Shown: positions 24,889-35,472, numbered from the stretch's first letter. The stretch: 64,000 nt of DNA from Rhodospirillales bacterium (GCA_016712595.1 JADJQT010000001.1:845501-909500), one strand, 5' to 3'. Notes: a model not told the origin generated them from the sequence alone. A program made the numbers and translations.

Positions 24889-26238
24889 ATGAGACAGGGG
24901 GTCGTGCAAGGGACGTTCGCGGCAGGCGGTCTGCGGCGGGCGGAGCGGCGGCCAGCGGCGCTGGGATGTAGCGCGCAGCGCGCGGGCGCAGGCACCGTTG
25001 AGCCGCTTGATGCCAAATTTCTCAGCAATCGCGATGGTGGCCGCCCGCTGCCTGAAGCGGTGCAGCACAAGATGCAGGCGGCGTTCGGCGCCGATTTTTC
25101 CGATGTGCGGGTGCACGAAGGACCACAAGCGGCGACGATCGGCGCCATCGCCTTTACTGTCGGCCACGATATCTACTTCGCTCCCGGCCGCTACCAGCCG
25201 CAGACGGCGCACGGACAACAGCTCCTTGGCCACGAACTCGCCCACGTGCTCCAGCAGCGCGCCGGGCGGGTGCGCAACTCGAGCGGTAGCGGCTTCGCCA
25301 TCGTCCACGATCACGCCCTCGAAGCGGAAGCCGACCGCCTCGGCCATCGCGCCGCAGCCTCGACCCTGGTGAGCCCGGCCGGCCCGGCGGCGCAGGCCAA
25401 ACTCGTGCCAGCCGCTGCGGCCGCGCCGCCGCGCCCCGGCCCGCCTACGCCCGCGTGCGCCAGCCTGCAGAGGAAGAGCGCCACCGCCGTTGCTTCGGTC
25501 GGGCCACCGACACCGGCGTTCATGCGTCTCGAGACAACCGCGCCCCGCGGCCTTGGGGTGTTGCGGCGCGGCCGCCCGGAGTGGGGCATCCTGCAGCGCA
25601 TGGACGATCCGGCTTTGGCGGTTGCCCCGGCGCTGCCGCCGGCCAAGCGCCAGCGTGGCGAGGGAGACGACGACGAAAAGGATCACGAGCGCAAGAAACC
25701 CCGCGGCGACTGGGTCGAAGTGCCCGTCAGCAAGGAAGAGGAAACGGCAGATCGCCCGACCGACGAGGAAATCATGACCCGTATCGACGCCCTCGAAGAC
25801 GGAAAGGCGTACAACGTCGGGCAGGCGGACGCCGGTATCCTCGGCACCTACGCGTTCTCGATCGCGGAAATCGCCCAGCTTGCCGCCAAGTTCCTCGTGC
25901 CGGCCTCCGGCACGTTCGCCAACCTCTATCAATTGCTCACCGCTGCGCCGGCAGCTCAGCTCGCGCCCCAGCAGTGCCAGTCCTGGCGCGCCGGGGTCAA
26001 GGACACGAGGAAGGTCGCCTTTCGCCAGTTTCGTCTCGCTAGCAAGCAAGGTGATCACGGCACGCGCCATAGCAAACGCACGCATATCTTGGTCGGCAGA
26101 AGTTGGGAGGCGAACCTCGAAGTCTATAAAGGCCGTGCCGACAAGCTCGCCCAGTTCTGGGATGGATTTAAGTACGATACCTGGAGCATGGGCTCCTATA
26201 AGGTCATCAACATTCATTTGAACGTAAAGAGCGCGTAA
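24889..26238 (+). CDS. DUF4157 (eCIS core) protein with unknown C-terminal domain
   Basis: The 449-residue protein has an N-terminal VVQGTF motif shared with the gene at 27360. Next is a DUF4157 metallopeptidase-like domain (about residues 42-155) with VRVHEGPQAATIGAIAFT, IYFAPGRYQPQTAHGQQLLG and the zinc motif HELAH at 115-119, then a downstream EAEADRLGHRAA. A Pro/Ala-rich linker with LQRK and ILQRM follows, then an acidic stretch with a KRQR/KKPR patch. The C-terminal domain (about 300-449) is unassigned, with RHSKRTHILVGRSWEANLEV. The frame is open upstream to 24769; 24889 was chosen by homology. It is likely an injection-system-linked effector or protease. Confidence 0.75.
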   Translation: MRQGVVQGTFAAGGLRRAERRPAALGCSAQRAGAGTVEPLDAKFLSNRDGGRPLPEAVQHKMQAAFGADFSDVRVHEGPQAATIGAIAFTVGHDIYFAPGRYQPQTAHGQQLLGHELAHVLQQRAGRVRNSSGSGFAIVHDHALEAEADRLGHRAAASTLVSPAGPAAQAKLVPAAAAAPPRPGPPTPACASLQRKSATAVASVGPPTPAFMRLETTAPRGLGVLRRGRPEWGILQRMDDPALAVAPALPPAKRQRGEGDDDEKDHERKKPRGDWVEVPVSKEEETADRPTDEEIMTRIDALEDGKAYNVGQADAGILGTYAFSIAEIAQLAAKFLVPASGTFANLYQLLTAAPAAQLAPQQCQSWRAGVKDTRKVAFRQFRLASKQGDHGTRHSKRTHILVGRSWEANLEVYKGRADKLAQFWDGFKYDTWSMGSYKVINIHLNVKSA

Positions 26239-26252
26239 ATGGGATTGCGACG

Positions 26253-27347
26253 GTGAGCGCCCGCCCTAAGTCCGAAGCGAAAGGCAAACCGGCTTCGCGG
26301 CCGGCACCGGGCCGGCCGGCCCCGGCGTTCGCGATGCCGGCGGTGATCCAGCCGAAGGCCCAGCCTCCGCGGCCGGTGGGGCCTCCCGCCCCGGCGTTCA
26401 TAACTCCCGGCGCTGTGGCGCAGGCGACGCCGGCGCGCCCCACCGCCGCAGTCGGCGGCGGCCACCGGCTGATCATCGGCTCCTACATGCACCGCACGCC
26501 CGGGCTGCCGGCCGAGGCGGCAGGGCATACCTTCGTCGCCGTTGAGGCGCCGGGCGGACAGCGGCAGGCCTTTGGTTTTTCCCCGGCCGATCGCAATTTC
26601 GATGCGCGCGCCGGCCTTGGCGCGGCGCGTACTGGCGTCCCCGGCCGGGTCCATCCCGACGATCAGGCTTTCGCCAAGCCGGGTGTGGTCACCCGCAGCT
26701 ACGCGGTAAGCCCTCAGCAAGCGCATGCGGCACTCGGCAAGGTCAGGGAGTACCAGGCGCACCCGCCCCAGTTCCGCTTCGCTGGCCAGGACTGCGGCGC
26801 CTTTGCGACAGCGGTACTGGGTGCCGCCGGGGTGCCGGCATCCGCCGGCGCGGCGCACTTGCGCCCCGGTGTCGTCCATCAGCGGCTGCGCGCTCCCGCG
26901 GTCCAAGCGAAGCCGGCGCTGGCTGTGCAGTGCGCCGTGCGCAGGAAAAAGGCTAAAAAAAAGAAAGGGCTAAGCTGGGAGCAGTTCCTCTCCGACCTGC
27001 AAGGGAACGCGCGCAAGCTCATTTACCAGGCTCACCATACCTGGGGCGCGGAGTCGAGCACCTCCCTGCACAGCGGCCGCATCCGCGGGCTTTCCGATCC
27101 GGGGGTCCTCGGACGGGCGATCGAGCAGGTCAAGGCCGGCAACGCGACGCTGGTCTCGGAAGACGGCACCGACTTCATCGTCTCCATCGCGCGAAACCAC
27201 AGCCAAGGCGGCCCGCGGACATTCGCCATCCATAAGAGCCCGCTCGGCCAGGACAAGGGCAAGCCGATCCACGCGTTGTTCCAGACCGGAGGCGCCCACG
27301 ACATCGGTGAAGACAACGACAATTGGTCGGGATCGGACGACGATTGA
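26253..27347 (+). CDS. Linker-type effector with permuted papain-like domain
   Basis: The 364-residue protein starts at GTG without a clear ribosome site, 14 bases after the previous stop. Residues 1-65 are a Pro/Ala-rich linker containing AVIQPKAQPPRPVGPPAPAF, similar to the previous gene's linker. Residues 68-200 look like a circularly permuted NlpC/P60 fold, with His92 in AGHTFVAVEAP before Cys181 in AGQDCGAFATAVLG. After a second VQAK/VQC linker and a Lys-rich patch comes an unassigned C-terminal domain (about 250-350: GLSWEQFLSDLQGNARKLIY) with an acidic tail. There is no HExxH. A toxin or cargo role is inferred. Confidence 0.6.
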   Translation: MSARPKSEAKGKPASRPAPGRPAPAFAMPAVIQPKAQPPRPVGPPAPAFITPGAVAQATPARPTAAVGGGHRLIIGSYMHRTPGLPAEAAGHTFVAVEAPGGQRQAFGFSPADRNFDARAGLGAARTGVPGRVHPDDQAFAKPGVVTRSYAVSPQQAHAALGKVREYQAHPPQFRFAGQDCGAFATAVLGAAGVPASAGAAHLRPGVVHQRLRAPAVQAKPALAVQCAVRRKKAKKKKGLSWEQFLSDLQGNARKLIYQAHHTWGAESSTSLHSGRIRGLSDPGVLGRAIEQVKAGNATLVSEDGTDFIVSIARNHSQGGPRTFAIHKSPLGQDKGKPIHALFQTGGAHDIGEDNDNWSGSDDD

Positions 27348-27359
27348 GGTGGACAACGA

Positions 27360-28652
27360 ATGCGCCATGGAACTTCGCTGGTTTTGAGCGCGCCCATGAC
27401 CACGCCACGCGTGCTGCAGGGAACTTTTCGCATGCCTCCCCAGCGGGCTACAGTGCAGGCTCGCGGTGCCGGCGCGAGTACCGTGCCCAGCATGGATGAG
27501 CTCGCGAGCCTGTTGCCACGGAGCACTGGCCGCACGCTACCCGCGACGATCCAGCAGCACATGGAAGCGGTGTTTGCCGCCGACTTCTCCAACGTCCGCG
27601 TGCACGAGGGACCGCAGGCCGACTCAATCGGCGCCATCGCGTTTACCCTTGGCAACGATATCTATTTCGCGCCCGGCCGCTTCCAGCCGGAGACCGCCCA
27701 TGGTCGCCAGCTCCTCGGCCACGAGTTGACCCACGTGCTGCAGCAGCGCGCCGGCAGGGTTCGAGCGCCAGGCGGGGGCGGTATCGCCGTCGTGCACGAC
27801 ACTGCCCTCGAAGCCGAGGCCGACCGGATGGGGCACCGGGCCGCTGCCGCAATCGCTGTTCGCGCGAATGGCTCGCTCGTCCAGGCCGCCGGGCGGGGCC
27901 CTGTTTCCGCCGCCGCTCACGTCGGGCCACCGCCGCGTGCCGGTGAGCGTATCGCCCAGCCGATGGCCGCCACCGGCGCCGCGCCGCGCCGCTTTGCCGG
28001 GCCACCGGCGCCGCCACCCATCCGGTGGGCAGGCTCGTCAGCGGTGCAACCGGCTCTCGCATCGGGAGCCTCACGTCCGGTGGGGACACTCCCGCGCGGG
28101 CGTGTCGTCCAGTGCACCACCGACATCCTCGACAAGACATGGAGAGATCACCACAAAGGGACCGTCGCCCTCAATTCGGGCAGTACGGCAACCATCGTTC
28201 ACACCTACGCGGTGAACGGTTCCATCAATGCGATCGTCACCGAGAAAGATCTCAACCATTTCCTGAACGGTCACACCATCCGCGAATTCTCCTTCGAGAC
28301 CGAAAATATCGAGCGGTCCGGGCGGAGCACGTTCTGGCCAGAGACAACGACGCGACAGGACGTGATCAGTTATGCCTCCGCCGTCCTTACGTCACTGAAG
28401 GACCGCATCATCGAGGCCGTCGGCCAGTCGGAAACAATTAATGAACGCAAGTACAAACACGGTGGCATCGACTATGTGCTGTCCATCTCGACCGATCCCG
28501 ACTCTGGCGAGAACGATCCGTTCGACGATTTGACCGGTAATTGGCTGTCCGGTACCGCCCGCCTCCAGCAGTTCTATCCGATTTCCGGCACTGGGATCAG
28601 CTTCGCCGACGAGTTGGACCTCAAGGGGGTTAAGGCCCGCCTCGGGAAATAG
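27360..28652 (+). CDS. DUF4157 (eCIS core) protein with EndoU-like C-terminus
   Basis: The 430-residue protein has VLQGTF near its start and a DUF4157 domain with VRVHEGPQADSIGAIAFT and HELTH at residues 121-125. EAEADRMGHRAA follows. A Pro-rich linker with AVQPALAS and VVQCTT leads to a C-terminal domain (about 255-430). That domain contains DLNHFLNGHTIREF (His300, His305), STFWPETTTRQDVISYASAV, YKHGGIDYVLSIS and TARLQQFYPISG. This order resembles bacterial EndoU-type toxin RNases, but the match is by eye. The start has a GAGGTGG site; 27396 is an alternative. Confidence 0.7.
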   Translation: MRHGTSLVLSAPMTTPRVLQGTFRMPPQRATVQARGAGASTVPSMDELASLLPRSTGRTLPATIQQHMEAVFAADFSNVRVHEGPQADSIGAIAFTLGNDIYFAPGRFQPETAHGRQLLGHELTHVLQQRAGRVRAPGGGGIAVVHDTALEAEADRMGHRAAAAIAVRANGSLVQAAGRGPVSAAAHVGPPPRAGERIAQPMAATGAAPRRFAGPPAPPPIRWAGSSAVQPALASGASRPVGTLPRGRVVQCTTDILDKTWRDHHKGTVALNSGSTATIVHTYAVNGSINAIVTEKDLNHFLNGHTIREFSFETENIERSGRSTFWPETTTRQDVISYASAVLTSLKDRIIEAVGQSETINERKYKHGGIDYVLSISTDPDSGENDPFDDLTGNWLSGTARLQQFYPISGTGISFADELDLKGVKARLGK

Positions 28653-28719
28653 ATCAGGCCGACCACCGTAGAGTTGGCAGAGAACGACCGGAGAGTCGTG
28701 CAGTAAAGGAGGGTCGGCA

Positions 28720-29907
28720 ATGGCAACGCGCAGAGCAGGGCAACCAAGCGGCGCCCGGAGCGGAATGGCCCGGAGCGGAATGCCGCCGCCGCCGACGCGT
28801 TTTGCACAGGCGCCGCGTCACACGGTGATTCAGCCAGCGATTGCCTCGCACCGTCCCCCGCCACCGTCGCCACCCGCGACCACCTATGGCGGGGTTATCC
28901 GCCCTGTCCAAGCGAAGGCAGGCGGGCAGCCGGGCGCGCGGGCGATGCCACCGCCGCCGAGCCGCTTTTCGCCATCGCCGACGGCGTCCATCCAGCGCGT
29001 GTGCCCCGCCACGAACGCGAATAGGCCGGTGATCACCGCCATTCCGCCTAGCCGTTACGTGGCGGCGCCGTCGGTGGGTCAACGTCGCACCGCCGGCCCA
29101 TGTGGCGTGAATCGACGCGACGTGATCCAGCGCGCCGCCAACAAGGACAACTGGCAATCCGACAATACGCACATCGCCAAGGCCAATCTCGAGAAAAGCC
29201 TGCCGAAAGAGAGCAAGATCACCGATGCGTGGGCGCTGCACCACAAGATGTCGAAGGAAAAGCTGACTTGGCTCGCTGAGAAACTTGTCGCCGCCATCCT
29301 CAAGAAGTCGGTCGAGGCGAAGGCGTTCTGGGCCGCCCTTCGCGAGGCGACGATGGGCCTTTATACGCTGCCGGCCTATACCGGGAACGAGTTTGCCAAG
29401 CAGTCGGCGCAGAAGTTTGCCGAAAAGGCCCTATGGAATATTCCGGCGAATCTCGAACTCGGGCCAGCCAATACCATCGACAATCCGGGGATGTCGGCGG
29501 ACCCCAATACCGTTCCTGATCTTCAGGAGCCGCGAGGTCGCCGGATGACCTTCCGCTCGGATCAATTCGCCAAGATTGAGGCAATCGGCGATCAGAACGA
29601 GATCAACGACAGCGACTGGACGAAGATGACGGTGATGCTCAACGCGGCAGTCGAACATCAGACGAAGGTCGCACACCAAGGCAGCGTTTTCTCGGCACCA
29701 CTCACTGAACAATGGGAGAAGAAAGGATCATCCGGCTTTCGCCGAAAGGGAACGCCGGAGGCAGTGGTATCGATATACTACTTCCCTGGCGAAGAGGGTC
29801 AGTGGGACTATTTCGACGAATTCGAATGGATGGGCGTCGATACCTCGGGCTTTACCATCCTGAGCGGGGCAGCGGCCAGCAGCCACATCACCCAGTACCC
29901 GAAGTAG
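28720..29907 (+). CDS. Linker-type effector with HNH-like C-terminal domain
   Basis: The 395-residue protein follows a strong AAGGAGGG ribosome site. The first 140 residues are repeats of PPPP(S/T)RF followed by (V/I)Q, for example MPPPPTRFAQAPRHTVIQPA and MPPPPSRFSPSPTASIQRV. The C-terminal part has WALHHKMSKEKLTWLAEKL (His174-His175) and LWNIPANLELGPANTIDNPG. I recall that pairing from C-termini of other DUF4157-linked proteins, and it resembles a His-Me finger nuclease layout. It has no DUF4157 domain itself. Last gene of the four-gene set. Confidence 0.6.
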   Translation: MATRRAGQPSGARSGMARSGMPPPPTRFAQAPRHTVIQPAIASHRPPPPSPPATTYGGVIRPVQAKAGGQPGARAMPPPPSRFSPSPTASIQRVCPATNANRPVITAIPPSRYVAAPSVGQRRTAGPCGVNRRDVIQRAANKDNWQSDNTHIAKANLEKSLPKESKITDAWALHHKMSKEKLTWLAEKLVAAILKKSVEAKAFWAALREATMGLYTLPAYTGNEFAKQSAQKFAEKALWNIPANLELGPANTIDNPGMSADPNTVPDLQEPRGRRMTFRSDQFAKIEAIGDQNEINDSDWTKMTVMLNAAVEHQTKVAHQGSVFSAPLTEQWEKKGSSGFRRKGTPEAVVSIYYFPGEEGQWDYFDEFEWMGVDTSGFTILSGAAASSHITQYPK

Positions 29908-30137
29908 ACCAACCTCCGTGCCGTCCCGGTCGCGGAGACCCAGGACGCGACGGGCGCGTCATCCGCCGCGGCCTCGGCCGCAAAAAAGGTGTCGCCAAGG
30001 TCACAGCCGAGGGGCGATCGGTGCCGCGCGCCGGCTCTTTGCGCATCGTCGGCGGTGCGCGCCCTGGATCACTCGCGATTTTTGCATTGCCCCTGGCACT
30101 GCCCTTGGCATCGCGCTGACCAGGACAAGGAACGCGA

Positions 30138-32282
<2,145 letters not shown>

Positions 32283-32500
32283 CCGGATCGCCGGAAACTT
32301 CACCTTCCGGTGCTCCAACGTTCGGGTGCGAACCACCAGCAGCGAGACTCCAGAAATCCGTGGCCGGACGGGGACACGTCCCCAGAGGGGAAGCAATACA
32401 CAGTTATCGAATATCGAGGTGACGGCGGGTGGTGCGGCAGTCAGCATCCTAACAGTCGTCATCCGACCGCGATCAGGCAAACGACGTGACGCTACTCGGT

Positions 32501-33499
32501 TCAACGGAAAATGTGCAGGTTGCCGAGGAACTGGCGGGCGCTGTTTTCCCAGGAGAAGGTTTCGGCGTGCCGCCGGCATGTTTCGGGGGCGATGGCGAGC
32601 GCCGCGCGTACCGCGCGGCCGAGGTCCTCGTCGAGGCAGCCGGCGCCGGAGCCGTCGACGACGTCGAGCGGGCCGGGAACCGGATACGCCGCGACCGGCA
32701 GGCCCGAGGCCATCGCCTCGAGCATGACGAGGCCGAAGGTATCGGTGCGGCTGGGAAAGACGAAGACGTCGGCGGCGGCGTAGTGGCGGGCGAGATCCTC
32801 GCCGGTCTTCATGCCGACGAAGACGACGGCCGGATAGCGCCGGCGAAGTTCGGCCATTTGCGGTCCGTCGCCGACGACGACCTTGGTGCCGGGGAGGTCG
32901 AGGCGCAGGAAGTCCTCGATGCTCTTTTCGACGGCGACGCGACCGACGTAGAGGCTGATCGGCCGCGCATGGTCGAAAAAGGGCTCGTCGCGCGGCCGGA
33001 ATAGGCCGGTGTCAACACCCCGTGACCAGCGCTTGATCCGCGGAAAGCCGCGCGCCCGTAACTCCGCCTCGACCGTCGGCGTCGAGACCATGACACAGGA
33101 TGCCGGGGCGTGAAACCAGCGGATCCAGCGGTAGCTCCAGCGCCGCGGCACCTTCCAGCGGGCGTGGACGTATTCCGGAAAGCGGGTATGGAACGACGTG
33201 GTGAAGCCGTAGCCCCGCCGCCGGCACAGCAAGCGGGCGACGAAGCCGAGCGGCCCCTCGGTGGCGATGTGAATTGCCTGTGGCCGGACCGCGTCGATGA
33301 CCCCGGAGATCTCGCCCGGACGCGGCAAGGCTAGGCGGATTTCCGGATAGGACGGGCAGGGAAGGCTGCGAAACCGGTCGGGGGTGAGGTAGGTAACGGC
33401 GTGGCCGAAGGCCTGGAGATGGTTTTTCAGCGTCCCCAGGGTTCGTACGACCCCGTTGACTTGCGGGTACCAAGCGTCGGTGACAACGAGGATCTGCAT
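32501..33499 (-). CDS. GT4-family glycosyltransferase (alpha-mannosyltransferase-like)
   Basis: The 332-residue protein is a GT-B glycosyltransferase. The N-terminus VVTDAWYPQVNGVVRTLGTL and FTTSFHTRFPEYVHAR are typical of GDP-mannose-dependent alpha-mannosyltransferases. The donor domain shows YVGRVAVEKSIEDFL, VVVGDGPQMAEL and the EX7E motif in FPSRTDTFGLVMLEAMASG. The ATG at 33499 was chosen because upstream codons overlap the phosphoesterase, which ends 73 bases inside this gene. With the phosphoesterase it probably acts on a membrane glycolipid; the acceptor is unknown. Confidence 0.88.
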   Translation of the reverse strand: MQILVVTDAWYPQVNGVVRTLGTLKNHLQAFGHAVTYLTPDRFRSLPCPSYPEIRLALPRPGEISGVIDAVRPQAIHIATEGPLGFVARLLCRRRGYGFTTSFHTRFPEYVHARWKVPRRWSYRWIRWFHAPASCVMVSTPTVEAELRARGFPRIKRWSRGVDTGLFRPRDEPFFDHARPISLYVGRVAVEKSIEDFLRLDLPGTKVVVGDGPQMAELRRRYPAVVFVGMKTGEDLARHYAAADVFVFPSRTDTFGLVMLEAMASGLPVAAYPVPGPLDVVDGSGAGCLDEDLGRAVRAALAIAPETCRRHAETFSWENSARQFLGNLHIFR

Positions 33500-34290
33500 T
33501 CCGTGACCTCGACAGGCGTCATCCCGATGACGTGTGGCATTTCTGCCCAGCGGATGATTTCCAGGCTGCCATCGATTGTCTCGACGAGCGCGGTGCAACT
33601 TTCCACCCAATCCCCGTCGTTGCAATAAAGGATGGAATCGAACCGGCGGATCTCCGCCGTGTGGATGTGTCCGCAGATGACCCCGTCGACACCGCGACGC
33701 CGGGCCTCGGCAACCACGGCGTGCTCGTAATTGCTGATGTATTCGACCGCGTTCTTGACCTTGTGCTTGAGGAAGGCGGAGAGCGACCAGTAGGGAAAAC
33801 CAAGGCGTCGCCGCGCCTTGTTGAACCAGAGGTTCGCGGCGAGGGCGAGGTTGTAGGCCTGGTCGCCGACGTAGGCGAGCCACTTCGCGTATTTGACGAT
33901 CCCGTCGAACTGATCGCCATGCAGCACGAGGAATCGGCGGCCGTCGGCCATCACATGGACGGCTTGCGGCAGCACGGCGACGCGCCCGAAGCGATGACCG
34001 GCGAAGTCGCGGAAGCTTTCGTCGTGGTTGCCAGGAATATAAATGACGCGGGTGCCCTTGCGCGCCTTGCGCAGCAGCTTCTGCACCACGTCGTTATGCC
34101 CCTGGGTCCAGTACCACGAGCGCCGCATCCGCCAGACATCGACGATGTCACCGACGAGATAAAGATAATCCGATTCGGTCGAGCGCAAAAAATCAAGCAA
34201 TAGCTCGGCATTGCAGCCGCGCGTACCGAGGTGAATGTCCGATATCCAAATCGAACGATAGCGAAAATGGGCGTCGGACAGTGCGTTCAT
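33427..34290 (-). CDS. LpxH-like metallophosphoesterase
   Basis: The 287-residue protein is a calcineurin-like phosphoesterase related to UDP-2,3-diacylglucosamine hydrolase. Metal-site motifs are SDIHLGTRG, LVGDIVDVWRM, IPGNHDESFRD, LVLHGDQFDG and CGHIHTAEIR. It lacks a signal peptide. The adjacency to a glycosyltransferase, with a 73-base overlap, suggests glycolipid or lipid-linked sugar metabolism rather than the core lipid A step, though the family cannot be split by eye. A GTG at 34299 is an alternative start. Confidence 0.85.
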   Translation of the reverse strand: MNALSDAHFRYRSIWISDIHLGTRGCNAELLLDFLRSTESDYLYLVGDIVDVWRMRRSWYWTQGHNDVVQKLLRKARKGTRVIYIPGNHDESFRDFAGHRFGRVAVLPQAVHVMADGRRFLVLHGDQFDGIVKYAKWLAYVGDQAYNLALAANLWFNKARRRLGFPYWSLSAFLKHKVKNAVEYISNYEHAVVAEARRRGVDGVICGHIHTAEIRRFDSILYCNDGDWVESCTALVETIDGSLEIIRWAEMPHVIGMTPVEVTECRSSLSPTLGTRKSTGSYEPWGR

Positions 34291-34467
34291 CGGGATCACG
34301 GGAAAATGACTCGTTGGCCATCATGGCCGGGCACGTGGGGCAACAGTATATTGGCCAGATTCTATTGATCACAGCCCTTCCCGGTCAATTCATGAAAAGT
34401 TATGTTTTTTGTCTTCATTTTGTCATATTACCCGCTGCTTGTTTCGTCTGCCCAAGGTCGTCACCGC

Positions 34468-35472
34468 ATGATCGAGCCCGTTACCCCTTCGCGAGATCCC
34501 ATGTCCGAGCAGGCCGAAAAACGCCGCCCGCACGTTACGGTCATTCACAATCCGGCGGCGGGTCTATCGAACGGCCGACGGCTGACGCGCTTCGCCAGCG
34601 GTCTGATCAAGATCGGCATAACTTTCGCCATCCGGCCGACGGCCGCGTGCGGCGACGCCGAAATGATCGCCGCTGGAATTGCCGCGGATGAGACCGATGT
34701 TTTGGCGATTGCCGGCGGCGATGGCACGATCAACGAGGTAATCAACGGGCTGTCGCCGCTGTCGCCGCCGTTGGCGTTGCTGCCCCTTGGCACCGCCAAC
34801 GTGCTTGCCGCCGAACTCGGTGTGCCGCGGCGGCCGGAGCGCCTCGCCCGCAGCCTAATCACCGGTCGCATCAAGCGCGTTTGCCTGCCGCGGGCGAATG
34901 GTCGACGGTTTGTGATGATGGCTGGCGTCGGTTTCGATGCCCACGTCGTCGCCGCCGTCGATCCCGCCCTCAAGCGCCTTGCCGGGAAGGCCGCCTACGT
35001 TGCGTCGTTTGCCGCGATGCTGCGCCGGTTCACGTTCCCCGGCTACGACGTGACCGTCGACGGACGGCACTATCGCGCCGCGTCCGTCGTCGTCGCCAAC
35101 GGTCGTTTCTACGGCGGCCGCTTTTCCTGCGCGCCGAATGCCCGCCTCGACGAGCCGGATCTGCATGTCTGCCTGTTTTTGCGCCCGGGGCGCCGGGCGG
35201 CCCTGGCGTACGGCCTGTCGTTGCTGCGCGGGCGCCTTGACCGTCGCGACGACGTGTTGATCGTCCGCGGACGGTGCGTCTGTATCGACGGCATCGCCGG
35301 AGAGCCGGTGCAACTCGATGGCGATATCGCCGCCTGCCTGCCGCTTTGCATCGAGGCGACCGAGGAGACGGCGCGGTTCCTCGCGCCGCCACCCGCCGGC
35401 CGGCCGGCACGGATTCAGCGGCCGGCGACGGTCATCCCGTCGATGCGCACCGTTGGCGAATCGGTGCCGTAG
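34468..35472 (+). CDS. Diacylglycerol kinase-family lipid kinase (YegS-like)
   Basis: The 334-residue protein has the DAGK/LCB5 catalytic domain: VIHNPAAGLSNGRR, the nucleotide loop AIAGGDGTINEVINGLSPL, LPLGTANVLAAELGVP and MAGVGFDAHVV. The C-terminal half has YGGRFSCAPNARLDEPDL and EPVQLDGD. It would phosphorylate a lipid alcohol. Starts at 34501 or 34402 are also possible. It is divergent from the phosphoesterase/glycosyltransferase pair, and its last 58 bases overlap the end of pmbA on the opposite strand. Confidence 0.88.
   Translation: MIEPVTPSRDPMSEQAEKRRPHVTVIHNPAAGLSNGRRLTRFASGLIKIGITFAIRPTAACGDAEMIAAGIAADETDVLAIAGGDGTINEVINGLSPLSPPLALLPLGTANVLAAELGVPRRPERLARSLITGRIKRVCLPRANGRRFVMMAGVGFDAHVVAAVDPALKRLAGKAAYVASFAAMLRRFTFPGYDVTVDGRHYRAASVVVANGRFYGGRFSCAPNARLDEPDLHVCLFLRPGRRAALAYGLSLLRGRLDRRDDVLIVRGRCVCIDGIAGEPVQLDGDIAACLPLCIEATEETARFLAPPPAGRPARIQRPATVIPSMRTVGESVP

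Noticed and set aside
24805..26217. 470-codon antisense ORF over the first DUF4157 gene
   Set aside because: The opposite strand has the recognisable HExxH domain; the antisense product has no domain.
24889..29907. A complete contractile injection system in this window
   Set aside because: Only DUF4157-type and linker-type genes are present. There are no tail-tube, sheath, baseplate, spike or AAA+ genes within 64 kb.
33500..33883. Upstream extension of the glycosyltransferase frame
   Set aside because: It lies inside the phosphoesterase gene in another frame, and its residues are not family-like; MQILVVTDAWYP is the proper start.
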